Shown piece by piece: positions 25,716 through 36,347 of a stretch of DNA of 64,000 nt (within the stretch, counting starts at the first letter, position 1; each line of letters begins with the position of its first letter). Source of the stretch: Triticum aestivum (lineage: Eukaryota; Streptophyta; Magnoliopsida; Poales; Poaceae); the NCBI RefSeq assembly GCF_018294505.1, contig NC_057802.1, forward strand, positions 316,170,921 through 316,234,920, read 5' to 3'. The notes under the pieces are model-generated. The model saw only the letters and a list, made by a program, of their open reading frames with translations. It had not been told where the DNA came from and did no database searches. The position numbers and the translations under genes were made by a program.

Positions 25716-27181
25716 TGAAAGTGCGTTAAGTCGACTAGGGGGTGAATAGGCGATTTTTACAAATTCGTCACTGAGGAATTTCAGGGTGAAGAAATTCCTA
25801 AGTCACGAACGACTAGCAGCGGAATAAGTACTCAGATGCAAACATAACAGAACAAAAGCACAGTCGTCATGATGAAATGAAAACAAGAACAGAGTACAGA
25901 AAGCGTAAACACAAGATAAGCAGGCTGAAGACAAACTGACTGAAGAAACTGAACTGAGAAATTGAGAAAGTCTTCAGTCAAAGTCTTCAAACAGTAACGA
26001 TCAAGTACACAAGACAGTAATGAGGAAATGGAAGGGTTGAGGAAATAGAACCAGTTAGCTCAGTGAAGACAGTGATTTGGTAGACCAGTTCCAACTGCTG
26101 TGACAATTATACGTCTGGTTGGAGCGGCTAGGTATTTAAACCTGAGGACACACAGTCCTCACCGTATTCTCCTTGAGCTAAGATCACACAGACCTCGCCC
26201 AATCACTCGTGGTAAGTCTTCAGGTGACTTCCAAACCTTCACAAACTCGGTCACTCGGCGATCCACAATTTCCAATTGGATGCTCTAGACCATGACGCCT
26301 AACCGTCTGGAAGATGTACAGTATTCAAAGGTAACAAGCATCGGATCCACACAGGAACAATCTCTTCAGTGATGCTCAATCACTTTGGGTTTGTAGGTGT
26401 TTGGGTTTGGGTTTTCCTCACTTGATGATTTTCGCTCAAAGTCCTCGGAGGATGGGATGCTCTCAATGACAAGTGTCAGTTTCTCGCGGAACAGCCAACT
26501 AGCTGTGGTTGTAGGGGGCGGCTATTTATAGCCTAGGGAGCAGCACGACATGATAAGTCATAAATGCCCTTCAATGATATGACTGTTAGGTGGAGAAGAT
26601 ATTTGGGACAGCTGGCGCATAGCACAGCAACGGTCGGAAATTTGAGGTTCAAATTTCTCAGGGCTATCATGTTCCTCACTTGTAGGCAATCCGCACTGGC
26701 GAATTCCTAACTCTTCAGTCATACAAAATCCTCAGAGACCAGTAGAACTTCGTCTCTTTCACTAAAGAAATTGACTGAACTGTATGAGATTTCCAATGGC
26801 TTCACTCGAAGGGATTGGTAGGTGTAGGATTTTGAGCATCACTTGGAAACTTTTCCTTAGTTTTTCCTCGACCCCCTTTAATAGTACGGTGTTTCCTATG
26901 ACTCAAGAAAGATAATGAAACTATGAAAACAAAAGTCTTCACGCTTCATGTTCCTCGCATGAATATCAAGTCTTCACAGTCACACCAATTCTTCACTTTC
27001 AAAGTCTTCAGAAAGCCAAAGTCTTCAGTTGAAGACATTCATTTTTAGGGGTCAACTTTCTCTGTAAATATCAAACTCCTCATAGACTTATAGACCTGTG
27101 TACACTCACAAACACATTAGTCCCTTAACCTATAAGTCTTCAATACACCAAAATCACTAAGGGGCACTAGACGCACTTACA
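25716..27181 (-). repeat. 5' LTR of the Maximus-type element
   Basis: Complete 1,466-base LTR. On the minus strand it runs from TGTAAGTGCGTCTAGTGCCC at 27181 to ACGCACTTTCA at 25716 with TG...CA ends. A TATA-like CTATAAATAGCC lies near 26523-26534 on the minus strand, probably the promoter of the element. Confidence 0.92.
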
Positions 27182-27277
27182 GGTTGCTGTACTTATCATG
27201 CCTTTCCACTACTTATGCAGGACAACAACTGGAGTGGCCACCATTTTCCGCAGAGGTTAGCTTCATCCCTCGGCTTG

Positions 27278-27312
27278 TACTCCCCCCGTCGTTCCATAAT
27301 GTAGTGCATATA
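27278..27312 (+). mobile_element. Possible one-ended Stowaway MITE terminus
   Basis: TACTCCCCCCGTCGTTCCAT followed by AATGTAGTGC resembles the TACTCCCTCCGT terminus of Stowaway/Mariner miniature elements with its TA target. No inverted partner was seen within the next 300 bases, so this is a fragment at best. Confidence 0.35.
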
Positions 27313-27600
27313 GATCCAGGCCTAGACACTAGGTAGCTTCTAATATTGACTTGTTGCTTGTAGGTACATATGCCGTTGGCAAGGATCCACGCATCGACCC
27401 TTTTTGCGTATGGGGCAATGAGATATTGATGAACAAGCATCAAGTGAGGAACTGATAAGGATTATTAGCAAAAAGATATGAATGGTGACAAGCAAATTAT
27501 TTGTTTATGCTCTATCCAACACAACAGTGAGTTGTAGGATGGTAACTACAAACTCTGCAGCCTTCTCTTTTTACTGCCCATAATGAGTTGTTAGACAACA

Positions 27601-27888
27601 ATGTCTGAATCTTTTTCGTTCCCAGTGGTTCCTGAAGCAGTTCACTCAAGATTACCTCGCAAAGTACATGATGGTGGACACGCAATGAAGGTTAAAGTAT
27701 TTCATCCAGACTGCAATGAGCATCAAGAAGTCCTAATGAAGACAGTGAAGGATGGACGGGCAGCCATCACAAGGGGTTGGCCTAGAGTCATGCGTGCATT
27801 ACGCATGGAGGAGGGCACAATATGGGCATTCCGCTTCACCTTCTCTAGCAACCAGAATGTCTTTCGCCTCTCTCTTTACAATCTTTAG
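27601..27888 (+). pseudogene. B3 DNA-binding-domain fragment
   Basis: A 95-codon ORF starting MSESFSFPVVPEAVHSRLP. It has the B3 fold signature of plant transcription factors: a first strand with a Pro-containing turn (VVPEAVHSRLP), the middle KVKVFHPDCNEHQEV, then ITRGWPRVMRALRMEEGTIW and FRFTFSSNQNVFRLSLYNL. The GW...F/V...L...G-x-x-x-x-F/A pattern near the C-terminus is characteristic. B3 proteins bind DNA in the major groove, but a full one is 200-700 residues, so this is one domain only. It lies between CACTA-like repeats, which suggests a gene fragment captured by the transposon. Upstream exon candidates (near 27221-27253) are unconvincing. Confidence 0.55.
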
Positions 27889-28240
27889 TACAACTGTGGT
27901 TCATCATTCTTCACTTGGTGCTTCTGTAGTTCTTCAGTATATGTACCTGTGCATCGAATTATGCATTCGTGGTTGAACCTATATTTGTAATAAAAATGGT
28001 TGGATATGAAATAAGTGATTGCCTACTTTCAAATTCAAAACATGTGATTTTTAAATTAGGGATTAATTAGGGATTACACCGCACACGGTTTGCGAAAGCG
28101 AAACGTCTGTGATATCGTGGAGATCAGAAACGTTTCTAGGATCCACCACGTGTGCGATCAATCTCCCCTGCACACACGACTTTCTCTTGAAAATGGTTTG
28201 TGTTAGGCCACCTTGCGCAGACGTTTACCACATAAAAACT

Positions 28241-28500
28241 GTGTGTGATGGACAGCCGTTGCCACACAGTTTCTTCTATGCACCGTGTGTGATGCATTCA
28301 ATAACGCAAACGATAAAATTATTAATATCGTGTGCAATGGCAACGCTATCACAAACGATTTAATGGGAAAATTGTGTGTGATGTACTTGTGAACAAAAAC
28401 GTTTTCCTTGGAGCGACTGTGTGGGATGTACATACGAACGGAAACGTTTAGCGGGGACTGACTGTCTGGGATGTACTTGCGACCGGAAACAATTTCGCCT
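28241..28500. repeat. Six imperfect 44-45-bp tandem repeats
   Basis: GTGTGTGATG-type unit starts fall at 28241, 28285, 28330, 28374, 28419 and 28464. Each unit also carries AACGTTT or AACGAT-like cores. The period is about half that of the 84-bp repeats at 1428-1850. Confidence 0.75.
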
Positions 28501-28782
28501 ATATAATTGTATTTTTAGCTATACTGTACGTATTTCCGTATTTGAGCGCTCGCCAGTCGCACACGACCTCATTTTGCCGAGCATGTGTGCCAGGAGGACA
28601 TATCCCCGACGGTTTCTGGGTCGTGTGGGAAGGACCCCCCTATCGCCCACACTCACTTGGCGACGGTTCCAAATGTCATCGTGGAAAGGGGTTAAAAACC
28701 GTTTGTTTAGGACCGACGCATACCAGGGTCCAACTATAATAGCAAAGCTCGTGGTACATCAAGATCGTGCCAAATCAAGAAC

Positions 28783-29385
28783 ACGAGAAAGAGAGAGATC
28801 AAACACATAGCTACTGGTACATACCCTCAGCCCCGAGGGTGAACTACTCCCTCCTCATCATGGAGAGCGTCGGGATGATGAAGATGGCCACCGGTGATGG
28901 TTTCCCCCTCTGGCAGGGTGCCGGAACAGGGCCCCGATTGGTTTTTGGTGGCTATAGAGGCTTGCGGCGGCGGAACTCCTGATCTAGGTTTATTTCTGAG
29001 GGTTTTGTATTTATAGGAATTTTTGGCATCGAGAACAAGTCAGGGGTGTCAACGAGGAGCCCACAAGGACGGAGGGCGCTCCTTAGGGGCGTGGGGGCGC
29101 CCTCCACCCTTGTGGAGGCCTTGTGGCACTTCTGGCCCAACTCTTTCGCTTTGGGGGCTTCTTCTGGTCCATAAAAATTGTCCATAAATTTTCAACTCAT
29201 TTGGACTCTGTTTGATATTCCTTTTCTGCAAAACTCAAAAACAAGGAAAAAACAGAAACTGGCACTCGGCTCTAGGTTAATAGGTTAGTCCCAAAAATCA
29301 TATAAAATAGCATATAAAACATCCAAGATAGATAATATAATAGCATGGAACAATCAAAAATTATAGATACGCTGGAGACGTATCA
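28783..29385 (-). mobile_element. LTR fragment, same family as 1-767
   Basis: On the minus strand it starts TGATACGTCTCCAGCGTATC at 29385 and carries GGGACTAACCTATTAACCTA near 29275 and a CTAGATCAGGAGTTCCGCCG block. It stops near 28783, where CACTA-like sequence begins. No coding sequence. Confidence 0.7.
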
Positions 29386-29763
29386 CCCCGCCCCAAAGGA
29401 AGGAGGTCGAGTGGGGAAAGGAAAAGGAGGGGGTTCGCCCATTCGGCGTCCTGGGAACGGGGGTCCCCAGACTTGCCTGCCTGCGGCCCTTGGCGTGGCT
29501 CCACCAGCGGCCCTGTACGGCCCATCTTCATCAGCAAACACTCAAGACCCTCGTGAAGGGCCAAGCCTCATGAGGTGGATGATGCAAGACCTCCTAGGGG
29601 GCGGCCTCACCAGGCTGGCTTGCGAGGGGGAGAGAGATCAAGGCAAGGGGCACCTCGCGAGGTTTCTGTGACGCAAGCCATGATGACCGGGGCCAGTGTT
29701 CGTTTGCACCCCAGTGTTCGAGCCTCAAGGGTTTTGCCGGAACCCGAAATCCGACACGCCCCC
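29386..29763. mobile_element. GC-rich LTR-like debris, left flank of Fatima
   Basis: About 380 GC-rich bases with GAGGCC/CTCGCGAGG words typical of Triticeae LTR sequence. It ends ACACGCCCCC directly before the Fatima-type LTR. No domain-bearing frame; family not recognised. Confidence 0.4.
29759..29763. other. Target-site duplication CCCCC (left copy)
   Basis: CCCCC precedes the 5' LTR at 29764, matched by CCCCC at 39762-39766 after the 3' LTR. The homopolymer makes the exact boundary slightly ambiguous. Confidence 0.75.
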
Positions 29764-30245
29764 TGAGGGAGTCCTGGACTAAGGGGTCCTCGGGCATTCG
29801 GCCTGTTAGCCATGGGCCGGACTGATGGGCTGTGAAGATACAAAGACCGAAGACTCTACCCGTGTCCGGATGGGACTCTCCTTGGCGTGGAAGGCAAGCT
29901 TGGCGACCGAATATGAAGATTCCTTTCTCTGTAACCGACCTTATGTAACCCTAGATCCCTCCGGTGTCTATATAAACCGGAGGGCTAGGTCTGTAGAGAA
30001 AAAGACTCATAATCATAGTCATACAGGCTAGACTTCTAGGGTAATAGCCATTACGATCTCGTGGTAGATCAACTCTTGCAATACTCATATTCATCAAGAT
30101 CAATCAAGCAGGAGTAGTAGGGTATTACCTCCATAGAGAGGGCCTGAACCTGGGTAAACATTGTGTCCCCCGTCTCCTGTTACCATCGACCTTAGACGCA
30201 CAGTTCGGGATCCCCTACCCGAGATCCGCGGTTTTGACACCGACA
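29764..30245 (+). repeat. 5' LTR of the Fatima-type element
   Basis: 482 bases, TGAGGGAGTCCTGG to GACACCGACA. A TATATAAACCGGAGGG stretch near 29969 is the probable promoter. TTGGTGCTTTCATTGAGAG follows the LTR as the putative primer-binding site. Confidence 0.92.
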
Positions 30246-30292
30246 TTGGTGCTTTCATTGAGAGTTCCACTGTGCCGTCGTCAAAAGGATCG

Positions 30293-31542
30293 ATGGCTCG
30301 CCTTGTTCTCAAGGACAATATCACCTCTGGAGGAGCACTGGCCCCAGGCCAAACCCTTCGGCTGGGCGGCTTTACCATGACCGCTCGTTCGGCCGTTAAG
30401 CCGACGATGTCCTCTCGGGTCATCGAAAATCGCCTCCGCGTTGATCCCGAATACTCCAAACAGATGGATCCGATGGAGTTATCGTCTTTAAACGAACTCC
30501 TAGATCGCATTGCCGCCTTGAGGGTCACTACAAACTATGACCGGATTGGGCTTAAACCCGACCAGAGAGAAATTAAAACTCCGTCGATCACCCGCCAGAT
30601 AACGGTAGTTGAGGAGCAAGACAACTCTTCCTCTATATTGAGGATGAACTATGTTTGGATCTCCGATCTCGAATAGCCGAACACCCTCCGGCAGAAAGAC
30701 ATGCCTTGTCCTCCGAACATAGAGTCAGACGACAAGCCTAAAAAAGCATTCGATATCCTGGAGCCCGAACTGTCAAGTCCGGAAGATCTTCAAACTCCGG
30801 ATCCAAAATTGGGTCAAGGTTCGGATTTAAATCCACCCACCCACCCAGATATGAGCGCTCTCATGAGCATACAACAGCAGTCGCAGGAAACGGTCCACCA
30901 CTTCTGGGCCAGATTCGTCCTTGTCAAAGACAAGATTAAAGATTGCCGCGACGAAGACGCGATCTCAGCGTTCCACAACAATTGCACGGATGAAGGAATC
31001 CTCAACGCCATCAACCGCCATCGCATATTACACTTCGCTGACTTGGCAACTATCATACAGAAGTACAGCGCAATGGAAAGCGCCTGGAGAACTCAGGCAG
31101 CCCACTGGGAACCATCTATCCCCACTCAACCCCTTGTTCAGGCGAAAACGACGCACCCTCGTGGCACGCCCGGTCCAACAGTAAAGAAATATAGGCCCAT
31201 TACAGGGCGCGGAACCATTTTGGAAGGATGGCTCGATGGGCCATGCAAAATACATACAACACCGAATAACACACCAACCCACAGCCTTAGAGCACGTTGG
31301 ATACTCCGGCAAATGGCCAAAAGCGGCGAGGATATCCTCACCAAGAATACCCCAGAACAACACCCCCAGAAGATGACGACCTCAGAGTATTGACGGTCTT
31401 CGAGACATTTGCTTCAAACAATAGGCGAAAAAGGGCACTCCGCGAAATCGCCAAAGTCTGCCAAATCGCAGCAATAAACCCTTGGAACGACACGGCTATA
31501 ACTTTTAATGCCGGTGACGAACCAAAATACAGGACAATCTGA
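30293..31542 (+). pseudogene. gag of the Fatima-type element, with internal deletion
   Basis: ATG at 30293 (MARLVLKDNITSGGALAPG) follows the primer site. The frame stops at 30674, resumes at 30701 and continues through a Gag-like stretch (SQETVHHFWARFVLVKDKI, FHNNCTDEGILNAI) to 31393. Another frame then carries FETFASNNRRKRALREIAK to 31542. The N-terminal Gag region between the first and second block is much shorter than in full Fatima-type gag, so part is deleted. Confidence 0.7.
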
Positions 31543-34500
31543 GCACCAGCCGCCTTGGTCCTCAATCCAATCATGGACGGCTTTCGGCTCACCAAGGTTC
31601 TCATGGACGGTGGCAGCGGACTAAACCTCATCTACGAGGATACACTCCACAAAATGGAAATAGACAGGAGCCGCATCAAGCAAAGCAGCATGACCTTCCG
31701 AGGAATCATTCCCAGTTGGGAGGCGCGGTGTGCGGGAAAAATCACACTTGACGTGGTATTCGGCACACCGGAGAACTATCGGTCCAAAAAAATAACCTTC
31801 CAAGTGGCCCCTTTCAACAGCGGATATCACGCCCTATTGGGGCGAGATGCGTTTACACGCTTCCAAGCCATACCTCATTACGGGTATATGAAGCTCAAGA
31901 TGCCCGGGCCCAACGGCATAATCACTCTCGCCAGTAATCAGGACATAGCACTCCGCGCCGAAAATAAAACCGCATCCCTGGCCCTTGAGGCATTATCTGA
32001 AGCCCTCGCGGTCGAAGAGTTAACCGCACTGCGCTCCATGGTGGATAGGGACGATGTAATCCTGGACAAACGACCCAAGTCCACCTCCTTCAAACCAGCA
32101 GAAGAAATAGTCAAATTCCAAGTCCATCCAGCGGAGCCCAACAAGACAGCATCCATCGGGGCACAACTCGACCCAACGGTCGATGCCGCGCTACGAGAGT
32201 TCCTGCGTGAGAACTGGGACATATTCGCCTGGCACCCTTCTGACATGCCAGGAATCCCACGCAGGCTAGCCGAACACAGCCTCAATATCTTAAAGGGATA
32301 TAAACCGGTCAAACAAACACTGCGGCGTGTTTCCGAACCCAAACGACAAGCTATGGGAGAAGAGCTAGCCAAGTTACTCGAAGCCGGATTCATTAGAGAA
32401 ATAAAACACCCAGACTGGCTAGCAAACCTGGTGATGGTACCAAAGAAGGATAAATCCTGGCGCCTATGCGTCGATTTCAAAGACCTCAACAAGGCTTGCC
32501 CTAAGGATCCCTTCCCCCTCCCTCGCATCGATCAGATTATTGACGCAACCGCAGGACACGACTCACCGTGTTTCCTCGACGCGTACCCCGGATACCATCA
32601 GATCAACATGAAGGAGTCCGATCAAGCCCCAACGGCATTCATTACCCCATATGGGCCTTTCTGCTTCATGCCTTTCGGGCTTAAAAACGCTGGCGCCACC
32701 TACCAACGCATGATTCAAACATGCCTGGAGAAGCAGATCGGCAAGATAGTTGAAGCATATGTGGATGACGTCGTCATCAAAACCACGCACATCGAGTCAC
32801 TGATAGACGATTTACGTCTCACATTCAACAACTTCCGTGCATATGACATCAAGCTCAATCCGGAAAAGTGTGTTTTCGGCGTCCCTGCTGGAAAACTGCT
32901 CAGCTTCATCGTTTCCAATAGAGGAATTGAAGCAAATCCAGCCAAAATCCGAGCTTTGTCACAATTGGCTACGCCAACGGACCTTAAACAGGTCCAAAAA
33001 CTCGCCGGTTGCGTGGCAGCTTTAAGCCGCTTTATCTCCAGATTGGGAGAAAAGGCATTGCCACTCTATCGCCTTCTAAGGCGCACCGATCACTTCGAGT
33101 GGACGGATGCGGCAACGGCTGGACTGGAAGAAATAAAGGCCCTTTTAGCAAGCAACCCAATCCTGGCCACGCCGAACGTCGGCGAACCCATGTTATTATA
33201 CATATTGGCAACACACCAGGTCGTAAGCGCCGTGCTCGTCGTAGAACAAGAACATGACGGACACAAATTCCCGCTTCAGAAGCCAGTATATTACATATCC
33301 ACTGTCCTCACACCATGCAAATCCCTGTACCCCCATTATCCAAAAATAGCATACACGGTCTTCATGGCATCCCGGAAGCTACGACACTACTTCCAAGAGT
33401 GTTCGATCACGGTGGCTTCCGAAGTACCACTCAATGATATAATAAACAACCGCGATGCTACGGGCCGGATTGCCAAATGGGACATTGAGCTCCTTCCATT
33501 CGACATAACATACAAACCGCGTCGGGCCATTAAATCCCATGTACTGGCAGACTTCGTCACCGAATGGACAGAGGCCGAACTCCCTAAAGAGTACGGCACA
33601 TATTCCAACTGGGTTATGTATTTCGATGGCTCCAAAATGCTGGCAAGATTAGGAGCGGGCGTCGTTTTAACATCCCCCACTGGAGACGTAGTCCAGTACG
33701 TACTCCAAATATTATACACAGACTCCAACAACGCAGTCGAATACGAGGCCTTATTGCATGGTCTTCGGATGGCCGTCTCCATGGGCATAGAACGCCTGGA
33801 AGTGCGCGGGGACTCAAACCTCGCAATATATCAAATAATGGAGATTTTGACGCCAAAGATCCGAAGATGGCGGCTTATCGCAACGCCATCCTGAAAATGT
33901 CGGCTCGGTTCGAGGGGCTCGAGTTTCATCACGTGGCTCGAGAAAGTAATCAAGCGGCGAACGTCCTTGCTCGCGTCGGTGCCAAGCGCGACCCTGTCCC
34001 ACCTAACATATTTCTGGAAAGGCTTTTTAAGCCATCTGTGGTGTGGCAAGGGGAGAGCGGCAACACCACCCCGGATTCGAACACAACCCCAGATTCCGAA
34101 CACACCGATATCATCGGGGGCTAAGCCACCGAAATAACACCGTCGGCCCATCTCATTATGGCAGTCATTGCCCCATGGACCGAACCCTTCTTGGCCTACC
34201 TTAATAGGAAAGAACTTCCTGAGGATCAGATTGGGGCCCGGCGCATTGTCTGGCGTTCGAAGGCCTACAAGGTTCACGGCGGAGAGCTCTACAAGAAAAG
34301 CACTACCGGAGTCCTTCAAAGATGTATCTCCGAGGAGGAGGGGCGGCAGCTCTTGGCTGAAATTCATGCCGGTCTCGGCGGTCACCACATTGCAGCTCGG
34401 GCCCTTGTTAGCAAGGCCTTCCGTATAGGTTTTTATTGGCCGACGGCCCGAGCAGACGCACAGGACCTTGTACAACATTGCGTCGGATGCTAGCTTTTCG

Positions 34501-35407
34501 CCAACCAGAGCCATATGCCACCCACCGCTCTACAAACAATCCCCATCACTTGGCCTTTTGCGGTCTGGGGGCTTGATATGGTCGGACCCCTTAAAGGAGG
34601 AAGCCATAAGAAAAAATATCTGCTGGTCATGGTGGATAAATTCACTAAGTGGATAGAGTCCAACCAGTTAAAACGGCCGAAGCCGGACCAGTGATAGACT
34701 TTATATCCGACGTTGTACACCGTTATGGTGTTCCACACAGCATCATCACCGATAACGGCTCCAACTTCACAGCCGATGAGGTAAAAAATTGGTGCGCCAA
34801 TCTAGGCATTAAGCTCGATTACGCCTCCGTCTATCACCCGCAAACAAACGGTCAAGTCGAACGGGCCAATGGTCTTATTATGAGTGGCATCAAACCTAGG
34901 CTGGTGCGGTCTTTGAAGGAATTAGACAAGCACTGGGTTGAGGAGCTCGACTCTGTACTCTGGGGGCTGCGGACCACGCCCAATCGCACTACCGGATACA
35001 CACCTTTCTTCATGGTGTACGGCGCAGAGGCTGTGCTACCCTGCGACATTATTCATGACTCACCTCGAGTGCGCATGTACGAAGAGAGAGAGGCCGAGCT
35101 TGATCGGCAGGACAGCCTAGACGCCCTGGAGGAGGAGCGCGACGTTGCAAAAGCCCGTTCCGCATTTTATCAACAACAGGTCCGCAGATATCAAAGCAGA
35201 GAAGTACGGGCCAAGACTTATAATGTTGGCGAACTCGCTCTACGCTTGCCAGAGAAGAAAAAGGACAAACTCAAGCCCAAATGGGAGGGTCCCTTCATCA
35301 TTGACGAAGTTCTCACTGGAGGAGCGTACCGCCTGCATGATGCGTCAGACAATCGCCTAGAGCCGAACCCTTGGAACGCGGCCAGACTCCGAAGATTCTA
35401 TGCCTAG
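31543..35407 (+). pseudogene. pol of the Fatima-type element
   Basis: A 779-codon frame at 31555-33894 holds protease (VLMDGGSGLNLIYEDTL), reverse transcriptase (LCVDFKDLNKACPKDPF, FMPFGLKNAGATYQRM, AYVDDVVIKT near 32757), RNase H and a second RNase H with all three acidic residues (YFDGS, EYEALL, RGDSNL). A frameshift near 33845 leads to 33867-34124. After a stop, integrase continues at 34158-34493 (GGHHIAARALVSKAF, HCVGC) and, after another shift near 34665, at 34649-35407 (IITDNGSNFT, NGQVERANGLI, LRRFYA). Codon use is GC-rich, like the other Gypsy element. Confidence 0.88.
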
Positions 35408-36347
35408 CGTCGAACTCTTTGTTCGTCTCCTTCTCCCTATTGTTCCCATTGCTTTTTCCTCTCTTTTCGCTTTTTCCTTTTTTTTAGCCTTAAAACTTTT
35501 CGTGCGGCTCAACCGTGCACCTGTGACATACACATACTCAAATATGTACGTCCATTATACCTGGGGGCTTCTTTGACAGAAGCTTGTTAATGTTATTTTT
35601 CGAGCATCAAGCTCATCACATATGCGCGTTTTCCCCATATGTACCTTTTCTTCACCATTATATGCATCGACATGACTTAAGTTTTGGCCAAGCTGGATTT
35701 CCTGGCTCCTGTGCTTATGCCCTACGTTCCCGTTGGTTCGGCTAGGGCATAAAGGGAGCACCTCTGCGATTGTTACTGCCGGGTCATCCGGATGTGTACC
35801 TCAGACTGGGTGAAGCCGAAAGCTAGCGTTCTTAAGGGAATATTTGGTCAGTGGATTAAAGATGTTTTTGCATTCACCCCATTGTGAACCCCCAGATGTT
35901 ACTTATACTGCGATTGTTCCAGTCACAGTTTGGACATGCATTTTTACGCATGCACACCCAGGGAAAGGAACCCTTAATGGAACTATTCTCTCTAGAAGAT
36001 GTTTCTTACAATCATAATGTTATATAACATAACTAGCCGAATACAACTTGTCTGTTCAAGCAACTATGACCCCTACGCCTGGTTTCCACGCATACCCCGG
36101 TCTATTTTACCGCTCTGGTATTCGGAAACACTCTGCACCTTCCGGTCCAGAGGTCGAAGCGAAAAGGTATGCCATGAAAATCGTTTTACAATTCAGCTAG
36201 AAGGAAAGTACATAGTCACTTGGACTCAAAAATTTCCTCCTCTATCCCGTCGGCAGGCTGTCTAACTTACAATCCTGTTGGGAATACTTGGCGGCTACTT
36301 TTACTTGGTCATATACCAATTAACGGGAACTTCTTTCCCATCTGACC
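35408..36347. other. Non-coding region after Fatima pol
   Basis: About 940 bases with pyrimidine-rich sequence immediately after the pol stop and no domain-bearing frame. It separates pol from the converging antisense gene. Confidence 0.6.

Larger units (their letters stand above)
1927..27181 (-). mobile_element. Maximus/SIRE-type Copia retrotransposon, interrupted
   Basis: A minus-strand LTR retrotransposon whose domain order is gag, protease, integrase, reverse transcriptase, RNase H, which defines Ty1/Copia. The 5' LTR is 25716-27181, followed by a TGGTATCAGAGC primer-binding site, gag-pol at 21495-25648, a long extra ORF after pol, a polypurine tract at 2367-2380 and a truncated 3' LTR at 1927-2366. 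The extra ORF after pol is the hallmark of the SIRE/Maximus lineage. The span includes a 13.5-kb Gypsy insertion (6487-20008), so the element's own DNA is about 11.7 kb. Multiple stops and frameshifts make it non-autonomous now. The name Maximus is from recognising the LTR and is not verified by search. Confidence 0.8.
27182..28782 (+). mobile_element. CACTA-like transposon, right portion with captured sequence
   Basis: It follows the Maximus 5' LTR directly and ends where a retrotransposon LTR fragment starts. It contains a B3-domain ORF (27601-27888), a half Stowaway-like terminus near 27278, and a subterminal block of about 45-bp repeats (28241-28500) ending in GC-rich sequence. The repeat motifs (GTGTGTGATG, AAACG) echo those at 1428-1850, so both parts may come from one element split by the Maximus insertion. 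Confidence 0.5.

Noticed and set aside
29361..29843. Overlapping Gly/Pro/Arg-rich frames near the Fatima 5' LTR
   Set aside because: They reflect the GC-rich LTR debris and cross the element boundary at 29764.
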